Of a DNA stretch of 64,000 nucleotides, positions 17,578 to 28,797 are shown in pieces (positions within the stretch are counted from its first letter, which is position 1; each line of letters opens with the position of its first letter). Source of the stretch: Limnomonas spitsbergensis (lineage: Eukaryota; Chlorophyta; Chlorophyceae; Chlamydomonadales). The notes below the pieces were generated by a model. That model made no database searches, was not told the origin of the DNA, and saw nothing but the letters and a program-made list of their open reading frames with translations. The translations under genes were made by a program, and so were the position numbers. The stretch spans positions 1,582,501-1,646,500 of the forward strand of contig JAYJMM010000100.1 of the NCBI GenBank assembly GCA_037349105.1, given 5' to 3'.

Positions 17578-18729
17578 ACATTTTCAGAGGTTGGAACTTC
17601 CTTTGTATTTTGTGTTTTCCAGCCGTTTGTTTTGTCCCTTCACTTCCCCCCCCACTTTCCCCCCCTTTCTTCTGTCCTGCCCCCTTCTGTGTTTCTTTCC
17701 ATCTTTCCTCCCAACTCTTTAGTAAGGCGCCCTCGCGGCCGAGCCTTATTTGAGCAGGGCCCAGAGTTTTAACGTCATTGGCATGCGTCATAGTTGAGAA
17801 GCGGACCGAGCTCTTAAATAATTATTCGTGATGAAGTACAGCTGCTTATTAGGCATAGGTCAACGACGTTACACCTCTGGGCCCTGCTCAAAAAGGCTGG
17901 CGCGGACGTGGAAGCGGGTGTGTGGCAAGCGGGGCTAAGGCGGTGAAGGGGTGGTCCACAATGAATGCTTTAAACTGTAGTTCCCTGCTCCCTGCCCCTC
18001 TTGCAGGCGTATAGCACACGGCCTGACCCGAGCAACACATGCCCTGCCATCGGGAACATCAGCACCGGTATCTTATGGTCATGCTATACGTTCCCACCTA
18101 CCCCGGCATTTGCTATGCCTTATCTATTTATCTCGCTAGCGAGTAGCCATTTTCCCGTTGAAGTGGTTGCGCGGATTAACATCAAGCTTTTCATGGCCCA
18201 TACGGCAAGCCGTATGAAGCTTCATACAACCTACTTTTGGCCATGCGGTTAAGAAAACTAGTTAATTGCCTCTTGCGAATGCAACGGACATCTACGGTAT
18301 CTTCGGTAGCAGACATTGCCAATTTATCGCCAGTTTTTGTGTCAATGACATTCCGCCTTTGGGCCCTGCTTGAAAAGGCTCGGCCGCTTGGGTGTCCATT
18401 GTCCAACTGTCCCGTTGGAAGAAAAGAAAATAAGTGAATGGAAGAGGGAAAGAAGGAGAATAACACAAAGGAGAGAGAATTACCCCCCACAAGGAAAAGG
18501 CAGCCCGAAGAATCCTTGCCCCTGTCAAGTTTTATCTAATCCCCACGAAGGTAAAGAAAAGCAGCACCTGGTCGTCATCATCCTCAACCCGGGCCTTCTT
18601 TGGATCTCCACCCTTGTCGACAATTCAATGACGCAAAACCTATGGGCCCTTCATGTTAGCTGGAATTGAGCCTACGGTAGTCATTCCCTTCCAGCCCCAC
18701 GCGGCTGAGCGTTCAGCAGGGCTCAGTGT
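17578..18729. other. LINE 3' tail and decayed tail-family repeats, no gene
   Basis: 17,578-17,790 is the LINE 3' untranslated region: pyrimidine-rich, then GGCGCCCTCGCGGCCGAGC and GGGCCCAGAG...AACGTCATTG. Reverse-oriented relics of the same tail lie at about 17,860-17,910, 18,340-18,400 and 18,620-18,725. An imperfect inverted repeat CATACGGCAAGCCGTATG lies near 18,200. No coding region was recognised. Confidence 0.6.
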
Positions 18730-21266
18730 CATGCTGAAACAGCGCACCGCGCGTATTACTGAATTATCAGTTCCTTGTTTAAGGATTGCAGCTTGCCTCT
18801 GTACGGAACTGCTGTTGCAGTTACACTTTGCATGTTTCTCTGGATGTCAGAGAAGTGTGTATTTTCACACTTTAACCTCCTTCTTGGTCAGGGTCACCCA
18901 GTACGGGCTGCATTGGCCTAAAATCCCGTACCATGTCCGTACCGTTTGCAATACGGCCAAGTACGGCCGCCATTTCCTGCACTGCATGAGAGCATACGTG
19001 CACAGATCAGCCGGACATATCAGATATCATCAGGATGGAGGTAGAGGCAACGCTGAGAACAAGTCCTAGGAAGGCAGCGTACACAGCTGATGCGCATTAG
19101 ATTTTGCAGCGGTCATCGAAGGCTGGCCAGGCCAAGAGTGGGCAATGTAAATTTTGCGATGAGATTATCGTCGGCACTTCGCGATTTACCTCGCGGGCAT
19201 AACAAGACAAGGTGTGGCGTGTAAAAAGGTAAGACGCTAGGACGGGTGATACATGCATACAACGGTGATGTCGTGTGATCCGATGCCTTATATCGATGTG
19301 CATATTTTACTCTGTCAATAGTGTACGTATGTTGCAAACTTCGTGCTCATCCTTGTGGGTTGCACAATGCACACCCTGTGGCAAAAACACGTGTTTCTTA
19401 GGATGAACAACTGATGTGATTCATTCCCTCACCAAATTTGATCCTGAAATACTGAATGGCATGTTGGAACATTGTTAAGCCGATGTGTGACAGTGTGAGG
19501 AGTTTGGGATTGCATCAATGATCATATTTGTCCCTAGCATGTCAACATGGTAAATCTGCATTCATGCATGGAGATCCTTGGAGGTTATTTGGGGAATTGG
19601 GGGCCATGCAATTATGTAAATTGCATGGGGGCTATCATGCAGCCATGCAATATGTCAGGATGTGCATGAGGTCAAACAATCATGGGAGTGTTGCATGCAT
19701 GTGTATCTCTGTGTGGAACCTGCTGTTCTGAGCCTTGAAAATGGGGGGAAATCTTGGACCGTACTGCCCTATTGTATTGTCCCTTTTGTCCGTATCGTAT
19801 TCCCGTACCGTGTTTCCGTACCGGGTTACCCTGTGCTTGGTTTTATGCTGCCACTATTTCTTTCTTACTTGAAGCCCTGATTTCGTTATCACCCTTTAAT
19901 CTGAAGTTACATAGTCACTCCTCATCGAGCAAGTTCTAACACTGCTCACCATATTCCAACAAGCACAAACACTGCTCGAGTACCCATCTACCACACGGAA
20001 CAAGCACCAAAATTATTCGACCCCTTCAGTCTAAGCAAGCACAAACATTGCTTAGCCTTGAAAGTTTTCTCTTGATATTTCGGCATTTTCAGGCATTCTC
20101 CAGCCTTCCAGTTGGTTTACCATCACCAACTCCATAAACTCTTCACCAATAGCCAATCTAGAGGCTGCAAGTCGACTCCTTGATAGATCATCAAGCGAGT
20201 CCCCCCCATCTGAAGATCGCCAACCAGCGACTTCCCACTGAAGATCATCTTACCCTGTCACCAGTGTACAACATCTTCGACTGCTGCTACATTCACTTTC
20301 GGAAGGGTCGACCCATTATGCAATCTTGTCAACAATAGAGAATAGTCAGATAAGTAGTCCATGGGATACTTATCTTAAATATATCGACCGATTCCCAAGT
20401 TTATAGCTGGGAATTCGAATCTCCATAGCAGTGATCAGGAATCTGTCATATTCTCGAAGTCACAGCACTTTTCTTTCTATTCACATATAGTGAGACTGCT
20501 ATTGAGACTCGAATTCCCAACTGTATCATGGGAATCAGTCGATGTATTTAAGATAAGTATCCCCTGGACTACTTACCTGACTATTCTCTATTGTTGACAG
20601 GATTGCCTAAAGGGTTGACCCTTAGTTCTGAAGGTGATTGTAATAGCAGTCGAAGATGTTGTACACTGATGACAAGGTACAATGATCTTAGGTGGAAAGT
20701 CGCTTGTTGGCGATCTTCATATGGGGGGGACACGCTTGATGATCTATCATGGAGTCGACTTGGAGCCTCGTGGCTAGCTATTGGTGAAGAGTTGATGGAG
20801 TTGGTCATGGTAAACCAACAGGAAAGCTAGAGAATGCCTGATAAAGGCCGAAATATCAAGAGAATACCCTCAAGGCTAAGCAGTGTTTGTGCTTACTTAG
20901 ACTGAAGGGGTCGAACAATTTTGATGCTTGTTTTGTGTCGTGGATCGATACTCGAGCAGTATTTGTGCTTGCTGGAATATAGTGAGCGGTGTTTGTACTT
21001 GCTCGATGAGGAGTGACTATGTAACTTCAGATTAAAGGGTGATTACGAAATCAGGGCTTCAAGTAAGAAAGAAATAGCAGCATCAGAAAACCAAGCAGTC
21101 TCTAAGAAGGAGGCTAAAGTGTGAAAATACACACTTCTTTGACATCCAGAGAAAACACAAAGTGAAACTGCAACAGCAGTTCCGTACACAAAGTTAAGCT
21201 GCAAGAATCCTTAGACAAGGGACTGATAATTCAGTAATACGCGCGGTGCGCTGATTCAGCATGACA
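18730..21266. mobile_element. Fold-back palindromic element with arms of about 780 bp
   Basis: The right arm (about 20,500-21,266) is the reverse complement of the left arm (18,730-18,888 plus 19,834-20,430), estimated at 85-90% identity. The left arm is interrupted by the hAT-type MITE at 18,889-19,833. The outer ends share GTCATGCTGAA...CAGCGCACCGCGCGTATTA. The arms meet in a short centre near 20,430-20,500. No transposase was found; open frames inside are only palindrome arms. It resembles fold-back DNA transposons, or a head-to-head duplication. The whole could extrude as a long hairpin. Confidence 0.8.
18889..19833. mobile_element. hAT-type MITE nested in the fold-back element
   Basis: 945 bp with terminal inverted repeats CAGGGTCACCCAGTACGG and CAGGGTAACCCGGTACGG (16 of 18 match). 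The flanking 8-bp target duplications are TTCTTGGT (18,881-18,888) and TGCTTGGT (19,834-19,841), 7 of 8. CAGGG ends with an 8-bp duplication are typical of hAT elements. The uninterrupted opposite arm of the palindrome (near 21,085-21,110) confirms the insertion. Both ends are rich in subterminal CCGTA/TACGG motifs. There is no coding region, so it is non-autonomous. Confidence 0.8.
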
Positions 21267-21268
21267 GC

Positions 21269-22681
21269 TGTCGGGGCTAAGGGTTGCGCCGAGTAAATGA
21301 CTGCGCAAGTATGAAAGACACCTTTTCACTCCCCCCCTCTCCGAAATAAGGGATGAAAAAAACACTTACAGAGGACTGTCAAAAAGGGTAAAAATCCCGA
21401 GAAGAAACCTTAAAAGACAGCTTAACCTAATTCTACGGTTGCGTATTTTTACGTATTTCAATCATTGAACAGCTGAGAAGCAAATCAGCTGAATAATATC
21501 GTTCTTTAACCTTGGTTTAAGGTCACTTCAAAAGCAGATCAACACAATTGCTGATGAAAGCCTTGACTGTCCTCAACCTTTAAAATGTCTTCCGCAAGCA
21601 TAAGGTGAAACAAAAGCTTAACAACCATCAGCCGTGCGTGAGATGCACGCAAAAACTTAAAATTGACAGCAATTGTCAAATGACTACGATAACTATAGTA
21701 TTAAATTGCAAAAGCCAATCAGTTCTAGTGAAGGAACCTTCCACAAATTATGCCAGCTCTCGAGAAACGTTTCAAGACTTGCCAGAAAAATCCCAGGGCA
21801 GTTGGTTGATGCTATTTTCATCTAGCTCCGTAATTGGCGAGGAACTTGGACTGATTCCGGATGGGGCTGCGGTCCCCAAGGCCGTTGCGTTGGGGCCTTA
21901 GTCTTCAAAGTAACATCCTCCACGACCAATCTTGCGGGCTAAAGCAGCTACAGTAGGAAAGCTCTAATTTGGTTACATAATGCAGCAAGGTACTCAACAT
22001 AGCCAAATTCAACAGGAAAACACGTAAGTGTGAATCCATTTAAAAGTAAGAACTAAAAAAATCACATATGTGTCACAGTACAATTAATTGCTTTACACAA
22101 TTATTTGATCTATACTCGTAGGATTATGATTGACACAGGGTGTAAATCACAATCTAACAGGAGTTTAAATTTTCAGATCATTATGATCATGCAAGCGGCA
22201 TGGGAAGAAAGTCATGGTTTAAAACTGTCCCAACTCTGGGTATCCCATCCTAGCGGCGGCACCGGTAGGACCACATTGGGCCTGACATTAAGACCCCAAC
22301 AGGTATGGCAGCAGAGTACAAGCACCTAGCTGTCAGATAGAGCCCATAGAGATAAAATCTAGGCCGCAGTCTTAGAATAGAGCGGAGTATCACAATTCTT
22401 ACCAACAAAAAATAGCTTTTTCCAACCATAAAATGGTTACCAGGCAGGATCTATGACTTTTGGCCGTAATTAAGCCACAATTTCACTGACCAGGTAATTT
22501 AGTACAGGGCAGTGGCAGTTTTCCCACCGCATTTGGAATCATCATTGGGTCTCAAGGTCAGAGTGGCTAGCAGAACTCAAAATAGCACCGTTATTGCAAT
22601 ATTATAGCACCATTATAGCACCATTCATGTGTCTTTCATACTTGCGCAGTCATTTACTCGGCGCAGCCCTTAGCCCCGACA
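21269..22681. mobile_element. 1.4-kb element with 53-bp terminal inverted repeats
   Basis: The ends 21,269-21,321 and 22,629-22,681 are inverted copies with one mismatch, beginning TGTCGGGGCTAAGGG. No transposase frame and no clear target duplication were seen. It abuts the outer end of the fold-back element, so one may have inserted at the edge of the other, or both may belong to one compound element. Confidence 0.7.
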
Positions 22682-23766
22682 CCAGCGGGTATGCACCGTT
22701 CTAAACGTATGGGCCCTGCTCAGAAGGGTCGGCCGTGTTCATCTGTTTGGTTGGAAAGTTCAGGGCAGAAAACAAGAGAAACGAAAGGAAAGTCCCCCTG
22801 TCCCCCCTTAGCGAGAGAAAGAAAATGCCCAGGAGATTCTTGGGGACACTCCATTCTGTTTGTGTTGTAAGTTATATTTTGTAGGAGCACAAAATTGAAG
22901 TTTTGATAGGATGGTACAAATCCATAACATTGCGGCCTTGCATGCGTTCCCTTCGCTCGAAGAGCCAGATGCGCAATTGGAAGACACGTAACATCATACA
23001 TGAAGACGCCCTTTCATGCTCTCATTTGATTATTATGTGGCCAGCCAGAGTGTGAGCTGTTCATGGCATGGTGCGTGACAGCGTGCCATACTGCCATGCG
23101 CCCATGCAGGCTAGCATGTCAGCCTCACATCACGATCTCACATCGCGCATGAGGCACTTATGAGGCATGCATGGGGCAACAACCTTCAAACGAGCCCAAC
23201 TAAGCACCATGGACTTACGTGCGTCGTGCACTCATCCGGGAAAAAAATTGAGCTCCCGATCCAGTGCCCACCTATCCGGTACGTAAGTGGAACGTGAAGA
23301 AATCAGATGCCCGCAGAAACGCCCACCGACAGCCTGCCGGCAGCGGTCGTGCACGGCCACAAGAAATCGGAAAGTTGTCGCTCGGCCCACCCATAGCCAG
23401 CAGAGCCGTCATGCATGGGTTTGCGCAGGCTGTGGATTGGCTTATCGAATGCGTGGTCCCTCGACAGGCCTATTCTCAGCCGTTGGATATGTAGAAGATA
23501 CCATCGGCCACGACACACCGGCCTGCTGCCCCTCATTCCTTCCACAAGAAGCTTCGTCTTTCAGAAGCCGTGGTAGACCTCCACCACACGATCAGGTTTC
23601 GAAACCCCAACGGTCGTCCCCTTCTCGCGACATTCATATCGAGTTTCATACAGCAAGTGCTCAACGTGTGACAAAATAACCTCACATATCTTAAAGCAAT
23701 AACGATCAAGCAAGTGAGGCAGACAACCGCCGTACGTATATACTCATCCCACCTTCCAATCTTGCC
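22682..23766. other. Upstream region of the NTF2-like gene
   Basis: A LINE-tail relic lies at about 22,695-22,760 (GGGCCCTGCTCAGAAGGGTCGGCC). The rest is unique-looking sequence with many CATGC/GCATG words. It probably contains the promoter of the next gene, but no core element can be singled out. Confidence 0.4.
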
Positions 23767-26700
23767 ATGCAACAAATCTCGTCACGTCGCGCCAGCTCCC
23801 TCCCAACAGCCCCACATAAAGCACACATCTCTACCCCCCGTTCCCTTGCCCCATCCAGCACATCCTTGCGATCATCGCAGTTGCCCCTACTTCGCAGCGT
23901 CCGCCCAACCGATCAACTCCTTCTCTCTCGCTCCCGCACTTCGCCACTGATGCTGAAGTTTCGTCGAGGCGCTCCCGCGCAACAAGGCATGGTCGCTGAT
24001 CTCGAGGTGTCGCAGGAATCCGACCTGTTGCCCCCCGCTGTGCTTCCCGGAACGCCTAATCTGGATGAGGAATTCCCAATCAGCAGCGAGCGGCTTATCG
24101 AGCTCGCGAAGTCGCTGTTCAAGGAAGGCGAGGGAGGCGTCAAGGTGAGGGGCCAAGGACAGAAAGAAGGCTGAGAACAGCGTGTCATTGATTAAGGCCA
24201 ACAGCATCAACCGATTAGGCCTTATGTGGGTGTGTGTGCATGTTGACTAAACCCAACACCCTGTGGCATCAAGGACATGATTACATGACCTATAGAGAGG
24301 GCGAGGGAAGCAGGAAGGTGAGGGGCCCTGCAGCGCAGAAGGCAGGAGCCATCTAGTGATGGACGAGGCTGCATGGCCATCGCTGGCCATGACAGCAGGT
24401 GTAAGGGACGATGGGTCAGGACCATGAACCAGTGATGTATCCTTAATCATACACCTTATGGATGTTGACCGTATGAAAGTAAGTTTTAAGATCCAGACGG
24501 TTGTGCAAAAAATGAAAAAGGGGGGATCGGAGGCGCAGCCCCCGAAAGCTAGCGAGGAGGCATGTCTTCATTCCTTTTATTTTTAAGCAAAGTTGGATTC
24601 AAGCCAAGGATGCATGCAACACAGTGAGAACGGCGAGAAAAAATATGAAATTTCCACACTTTTCACACATTTGCCCTCGGGACCGTATGACTTTTAAGTA
24701 AAATATCCATACGGAGCGCCGTATGGATAAAAAAACGCCATACGGGACTGTATGAACGACACTGCCATGAACTGGGCAAGGTCATCAGCATGAATGGAGA
24801 TACATTTTGTGTGGGCATGGTTGTGCTGGTTCGTAGCACTAAAATTGCTTACAGAGGGCTCCAGGTATGGGGGTAAGTCAGTCTTAACAGAGAGCAATTC
24901 AGTTTCCGTCTTTGTGTTAAAGTGATTGGCTTCAATTTAAGGCTGGAACGGGTTGGACTTGGCTTTGGCCTCGGCACATGCTGTACCAGCGCATTGTTTC
25001 CTCAACCCACACAGCCCTGTGGGTGCGTAGCTCTCTTTTCTTACTTTCGATGGTTGGGGAAAAAATATGTAGTGTGGGGTACCTGTCTTAACGGGTGGCT
25101 GGTCTGACACTTGTTCAGCCCAAGGAAAGGAATTTATAAAACCTCCTGGTCCAGCCAAGAATACATGGTGCCATACTACCATGGCCTGCAACGGACGCTG
25201 ATCACCTCCCTGACGACGCAATGCCCCGACAGACAAGGACTAAGTCCAGGCCTAGGGTAGGCCCTCGACAGGAGGCGCGGAGCCCGTGTTCAATGTGTAG
25301 TTTATACACATTCTGCTATTCGCAGTCAACCTCCCCGGCTTAAAAATCTGTCTTAAACCCTGTAAACTGTTGACAGAAAAGTGTCGCACTGTCCAGTACT
25401 GTCTGCTAATAAGACATAGAAACAATTCATGTGATACGCTAGTCATCTCAACCATATGATTTCATTAAACTGATTGACTAGTCTGCCATGCAGGACCCTA
25501 GCTTGATGTTGATGAGTTTCGCTTCAAACTCGTACGAAGTATGCATGCCTGCCTGCCCTGAAAACCATTAACGTTGTATGGAGAACCATGATCTGATTTG
25601 ATTTAACTTGTTAACTGATCTGCCATGCAGGACCCAAGCTTGCTGTCTGACGACTTCCGCTTTGAGTTCCCTGTGATCAGCCTGGCCAAGGCGGTACGTA
25701 AATGGGCTGAAGCTGTACATTTTCAGGGAGTTCCTGGGGGTACAGAGTATGCTCACCTGACTGAGTGGCCAGCCTGTGTAAGGCGTTTGGGAGAGGATGT
25801 AGTGTAACTTTAACTCTGAAACACTGATAATGTATTCTATATCGGCCTGTCTAAGGCGATTGGGGTAGATGCACTCTTCAGTCATAAACCTCTGAAGCCT
25901 ACACAGTATCGGCATGTTCCAAGAGCTTTGTCTAGGATGTGGGGTGCCCTCACACTTCACCCTCATCATGACGAGTATTGTTGGGCTATGACACCGAAAA
26001 AGGGCCTCAGTTAACTCACAGCATGGTCTGCTTTGTTTAGCAGACCATGGTACGCAGTATAACATCAATTTTCTGACTGAAGAATATTGGAATTCTCGGG
26101 ACACAATCATGAGCCTGACCGTTACGACTGGAAATTGCTCAAGCTTGGTGATGAGCCTGGTGGTATGTTTAAGTTGGAGGTTCAATATTTACTTAACTCC
26201 TTGCTGAGGCCCTGTCGCAAAGTAGGGCATGAAAACACCCACCACACATCATCCCAGCATTGACCCACCCACTGACCACCCACCCTCAACCTGTCCACCG
26301 ACCCACGGTACATTATCTTACAGGAATATATCAAGGCGGTGTCAAGCTTCAAGATCAAGGATGCGTTCCCGGACATCCAGCCACATGCTTATGACTTCCG
26401 CGTAGATCCTTACGAGCGGAACAGGGTTTGGTTCACCACACGCGTCACAGCGACTCACCTGGGGGAGCTCAAGTTCGGCAAGTCGGTGTTCAAGCCGACC
26501 AAAAAGGTACGGCGGTGAGGGAGATGGGAGGGGGGAGGAGAGGGTGAGGAGGAGGGCGTGGAGCATGGTGGAGGGAGAGTGGAGGAGAGGGAGTAGCGTG
26601 GGAGGGGGAGTGTGGATAAGGGTGATCCAGCTTGCAGAGCTCAAGATCAGCAAAGCCGTAAAAATCAAATGTACCTACTACCCAGGTGGCATGGGGAGGA

Positions 26701-28149
26701 TGTTAGCTGGGAGCGTAGTGGAGAGAAAGTGGGAGGGGCTGGTGTGGTAGGGATTGCATTTGACATGGAGGACTCTGCAGGGAGGAATGAGGGCAGGAGG
26801 AAGTAGGAATGTAAAAGAGTTGTGTGTGTGTAGCTTTTCCCTCTGACAAAGAATATACAAGGAGGAGAGGAATGGGGGGAGGGGGGAGTATGGGGAGAGG
26901 AGGGAGGAGTGCAAAGCGGGCAGGGTAGGTTTGTGACATGATAGAGACCAGGGAGGAGTGAGAAGTGGGTCAGGAAGAGTGTGGCGACATCAGGGAGGAG
27001 TGAGGACAGAACTGGGAGGAGTGAGAAGTGGGTCAGGAAGAGTGTGGCGACATCAGGGAAGAGTGAGGACAGAACTGGGAGGAGTGAGAAGTGGGTCAGG
27101 AAGAGTGTGGCGACATCAGGGAGGAGAATGGAGAAAACTGGGAGGAGTGAGAAGTGGGTCAGGAAGAGTTTGGGACATCAGGGAGGAGTGAGGAGAGACC
27201 AGGGAGGGGTGAGGAAAGATCAGGGATGAATGAGATTTTTTTGGCAGGTGCCCCTCAAGTGCCATATCAAGAAAATATGCAGTGCTTGGTCGGTAGTCAG
27301 GGCTTGTTGAGCAAGTTGTGAATTTATGTGCCTTCAACCTCTGGATGCCAGTCGTACATGTTAAGAGGGGCCATCTTATACCTCCTAGGGAATGAACCGA
27401 GGACCCGCTCCGCGCGCTGGTTTGCTAATTAACGAAGGATGACATGAAGCATTTAGACAAATGTCCCTTAGCCTGATTCTTGAGAACTCCTCATAAATTG
27501 AAGGCCTACCCCCATGGTGATGTCAGTTTGTTTACAGAGCCCCTGAATGTGTGCTCTGGGTTGGGGCTTTGGGCTCATGTTAAGGGGTTCGGTTTAAGTT
27601 CCACCCTTCATTCCCCCCCTTTTCCTGAACGATTTCAGGTTGTTTACGGAGCCCCAGAATGTGCGTCCTACATCTTCAATGCAGAGGGGAAATGCACCAG
27701 CTACACTGGAGGCTACGTGATGGATCGGAGAGTAGGCAACACCCAGGTGCGTCATTGCTCAGCTTTTGAAAGGATTTTCCCCTCAAGAGGGGTGGCACGA
27801 ATATATAGCCACACTTCACAGGAACTTTTGAGCATGCTTCTGTGCGTGTGTGCTGCAGGGTGCTTCATTTGGGATCACCGCCGCCACGGGTAGAGCGACT
27901 AGGCCAGGCTTGCTTCCTCAAACACTTTTCCTCACAGGGAGCACCAAACATGATTTTTTGTGTGTGTTGCAGGGACTGGGTGCGTTGTTTGGGATTATTG
28001 CCGCCATCGGCGGACCGGTGCTGAAGCCAGGCTCGCTGCTGTACACCTTGCTGATGATGCAATCCGCCGTCGGCAAGTTCTTTGGCGGGCTGTTTGACAC
28101 ACTGACGTTCGGCATGTTCAAGAAGAAGCCCGAGGCTGCCACTGCCTAG
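23767..28149 (+). CDS. NTF2/SnoaL-like protein, probably plastid-targeted (5 exons)
   Basis: Exons: 23,767-24,144; 25,631-25,693; 26,324-26,506; 27,639-27,746; 27,973-28,149. All four introns are GT-AG and phase 0, giving 302 residues. Residues 1-70 are Ser/Arg/Pro/Ala-rich like a chloroplast transit peptide. Residues about 105-250 (from ISSERLIELAKSLFKEG through DDFRFEFPVI and VWFTTRVTATH to GKCTSYTGGYVMDR) have the order and hydrophobic pattern of an NTF2/SnoaL-like cone domain, a fold used for binding small ligands or for catalysis. The C-terminus has a hydrophobic Gly/Leu stretch (ALFGIIAAIGGPV) and a Lys-rich end. I infer a plastid protein of unassigned activity. Introns 1, 3 and 4 contain decayed copies of neighbouring exon edges. 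The start is the first ATG of a frame in which all splice phases agree; an upstream start is possible. Confidence 0.8.
24145..25630 (+). other. Intron 1 of the NTF2-like gene
   Basis: 1486 bp with GTGAGG donor and TGCCATGCAG acceptor. It contains a small region with inverted ATACGG/CCGTAT words near 24,660-24,750 and, near its end, a decayed copy of the acceptor and start of exon 2. No other gene was seen. Confidence 0.6.
25484..25540 (+). repeat. Decayed copy of exon 2 acceptor and start
   Basis: CTGCCATGCAGGACCC(T/A)AGCTTG is shared with the true junction 137 bp downstream, and similarity continues through TTTCGCTT versus TTCCGCTT with one base lost. The copy keeps the AG acceptor but would shift the frame. 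Confidence 0.75.
26625..26673 (+). repeat. Decayed copy of exon 3 end
   Basis: The copy encodes LAELKISKAVKIK in the same register as exon 3 LGELKFGKSVFKP, and the shared core GAGCTCAAG lies 172 bp downstream of the original. It ends near a GTAC like the true donor. Confidence 0.7.
26948..27235 (+). repeat. 63-bp tandem repeat in intron 3
   Basis: About four and a half purine-rich units, with cores GGGAGGAGTGAGAAGTGGGT and GTGGCGACATCA. The unit is a multiple of three, so frames stay open, but it lies between splice sites and is treated as intronic. Confidence 0.8.
27521..27560 (+). repeat. Decayed copy of exon 4 acceptor and start
   Basis: TCAG then TTTGTTTACAGAGCCCCTGA versus TCAG then GTTGTTTACGGAGCCCCAGA at the true junction, 112 bp apart, followed by GAATGTG in both. 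Confidence 0.75.
27845..27935 (+). repeat. Decayed copy of exon 5 acceptor and start
   Basis: GTGTGCTGCAG followed by a frame reading GASFGITAATG...RPGLLPQTL, against the true exon GALFGIIAAIG...KPGSLLYTL, 114 bp downstream. The acceptor is intact, so the copy might still be used as an alternative 3' splice site. Confidence 0.8.
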
Positions 28150-28797
28150 GTTTCACAAGCATGATTCAGGAAGAAGAGGCAGAAAAGGCGAAGATGCAAT
28201 TATTTGTCAGCAAGTTCTCCTTTTTTATAATGTTAGGTATGTCGGGCAAGGACAGCCTGAGGGTGTCATTTGAAGTCTCTTGTCGCCGTGGGATTGGAAA
28301 ATCAGGGAATCTGTCTGTCACACTTTGCATGGTCTGTTAAGTGCTGGTACAATCGTTTATTTTCTGTTGCTAAAGACTAGTGCTAGTTGTATGCGTTCGG
28401 ATTCGAATGTGCAGCTGAAATCCACCATGTTGCCGATCCTAGGGGCTAACTAGGAACGGCAACATGGTGGAATATTCATTTGTACAGTTCGAGTCGTTTT
28501 GAAGTATCTACTATCGATATGTTGCCTTTGTTCCCGAAATATGGAGGGGTGTTATCGTTGTATGTGTTGACGAGTGAAGAAGCTTTACGTGAAGTTTATG
28601 TAATATATAATGTGTCATCCACTGAGGTAATTTCTCTTAAAACTGCGTTGTCAGTGCCTGTCTCAGTAAGTGTTATGTCCGAGTGAGTGAATCCGTGGCT
28701 TCACCATTTCTATGGCAGGAAATGCAACATGTTCCTATTTTAGATCCGGATTAGCTCTCTCACTAGGACATAAGCCTGCGACCTGCCGGATCTGATC
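28150..28797 (+). other. 3' flank of NTF2-like gene
   Basis: Probably 3' untranslated region then intergenic DNA. It contains the 14-bp-stem hairpin at 28,422-28,470. No other gene was seen. Confidence 0.45.
28422..28470. repeat. Perfect 14-bp inverted repeat (hairpin)
   Basis: CCACCATGTTGCCG and CGGCAACATGGTGG are separated by 21 bases that include CCTAGG. It lies about 270 bp past the stop codon of the NTF2-like gene. It could be a small MITE core, an RNA hairpin in the 3' UTR or a terminator-like structure. Confidence 0.7.

Noticed and set aside
20591..20830. 79-codon frame in the fold-back element
   Set aside because: It is part of a palindrome arm and has no transposase features.
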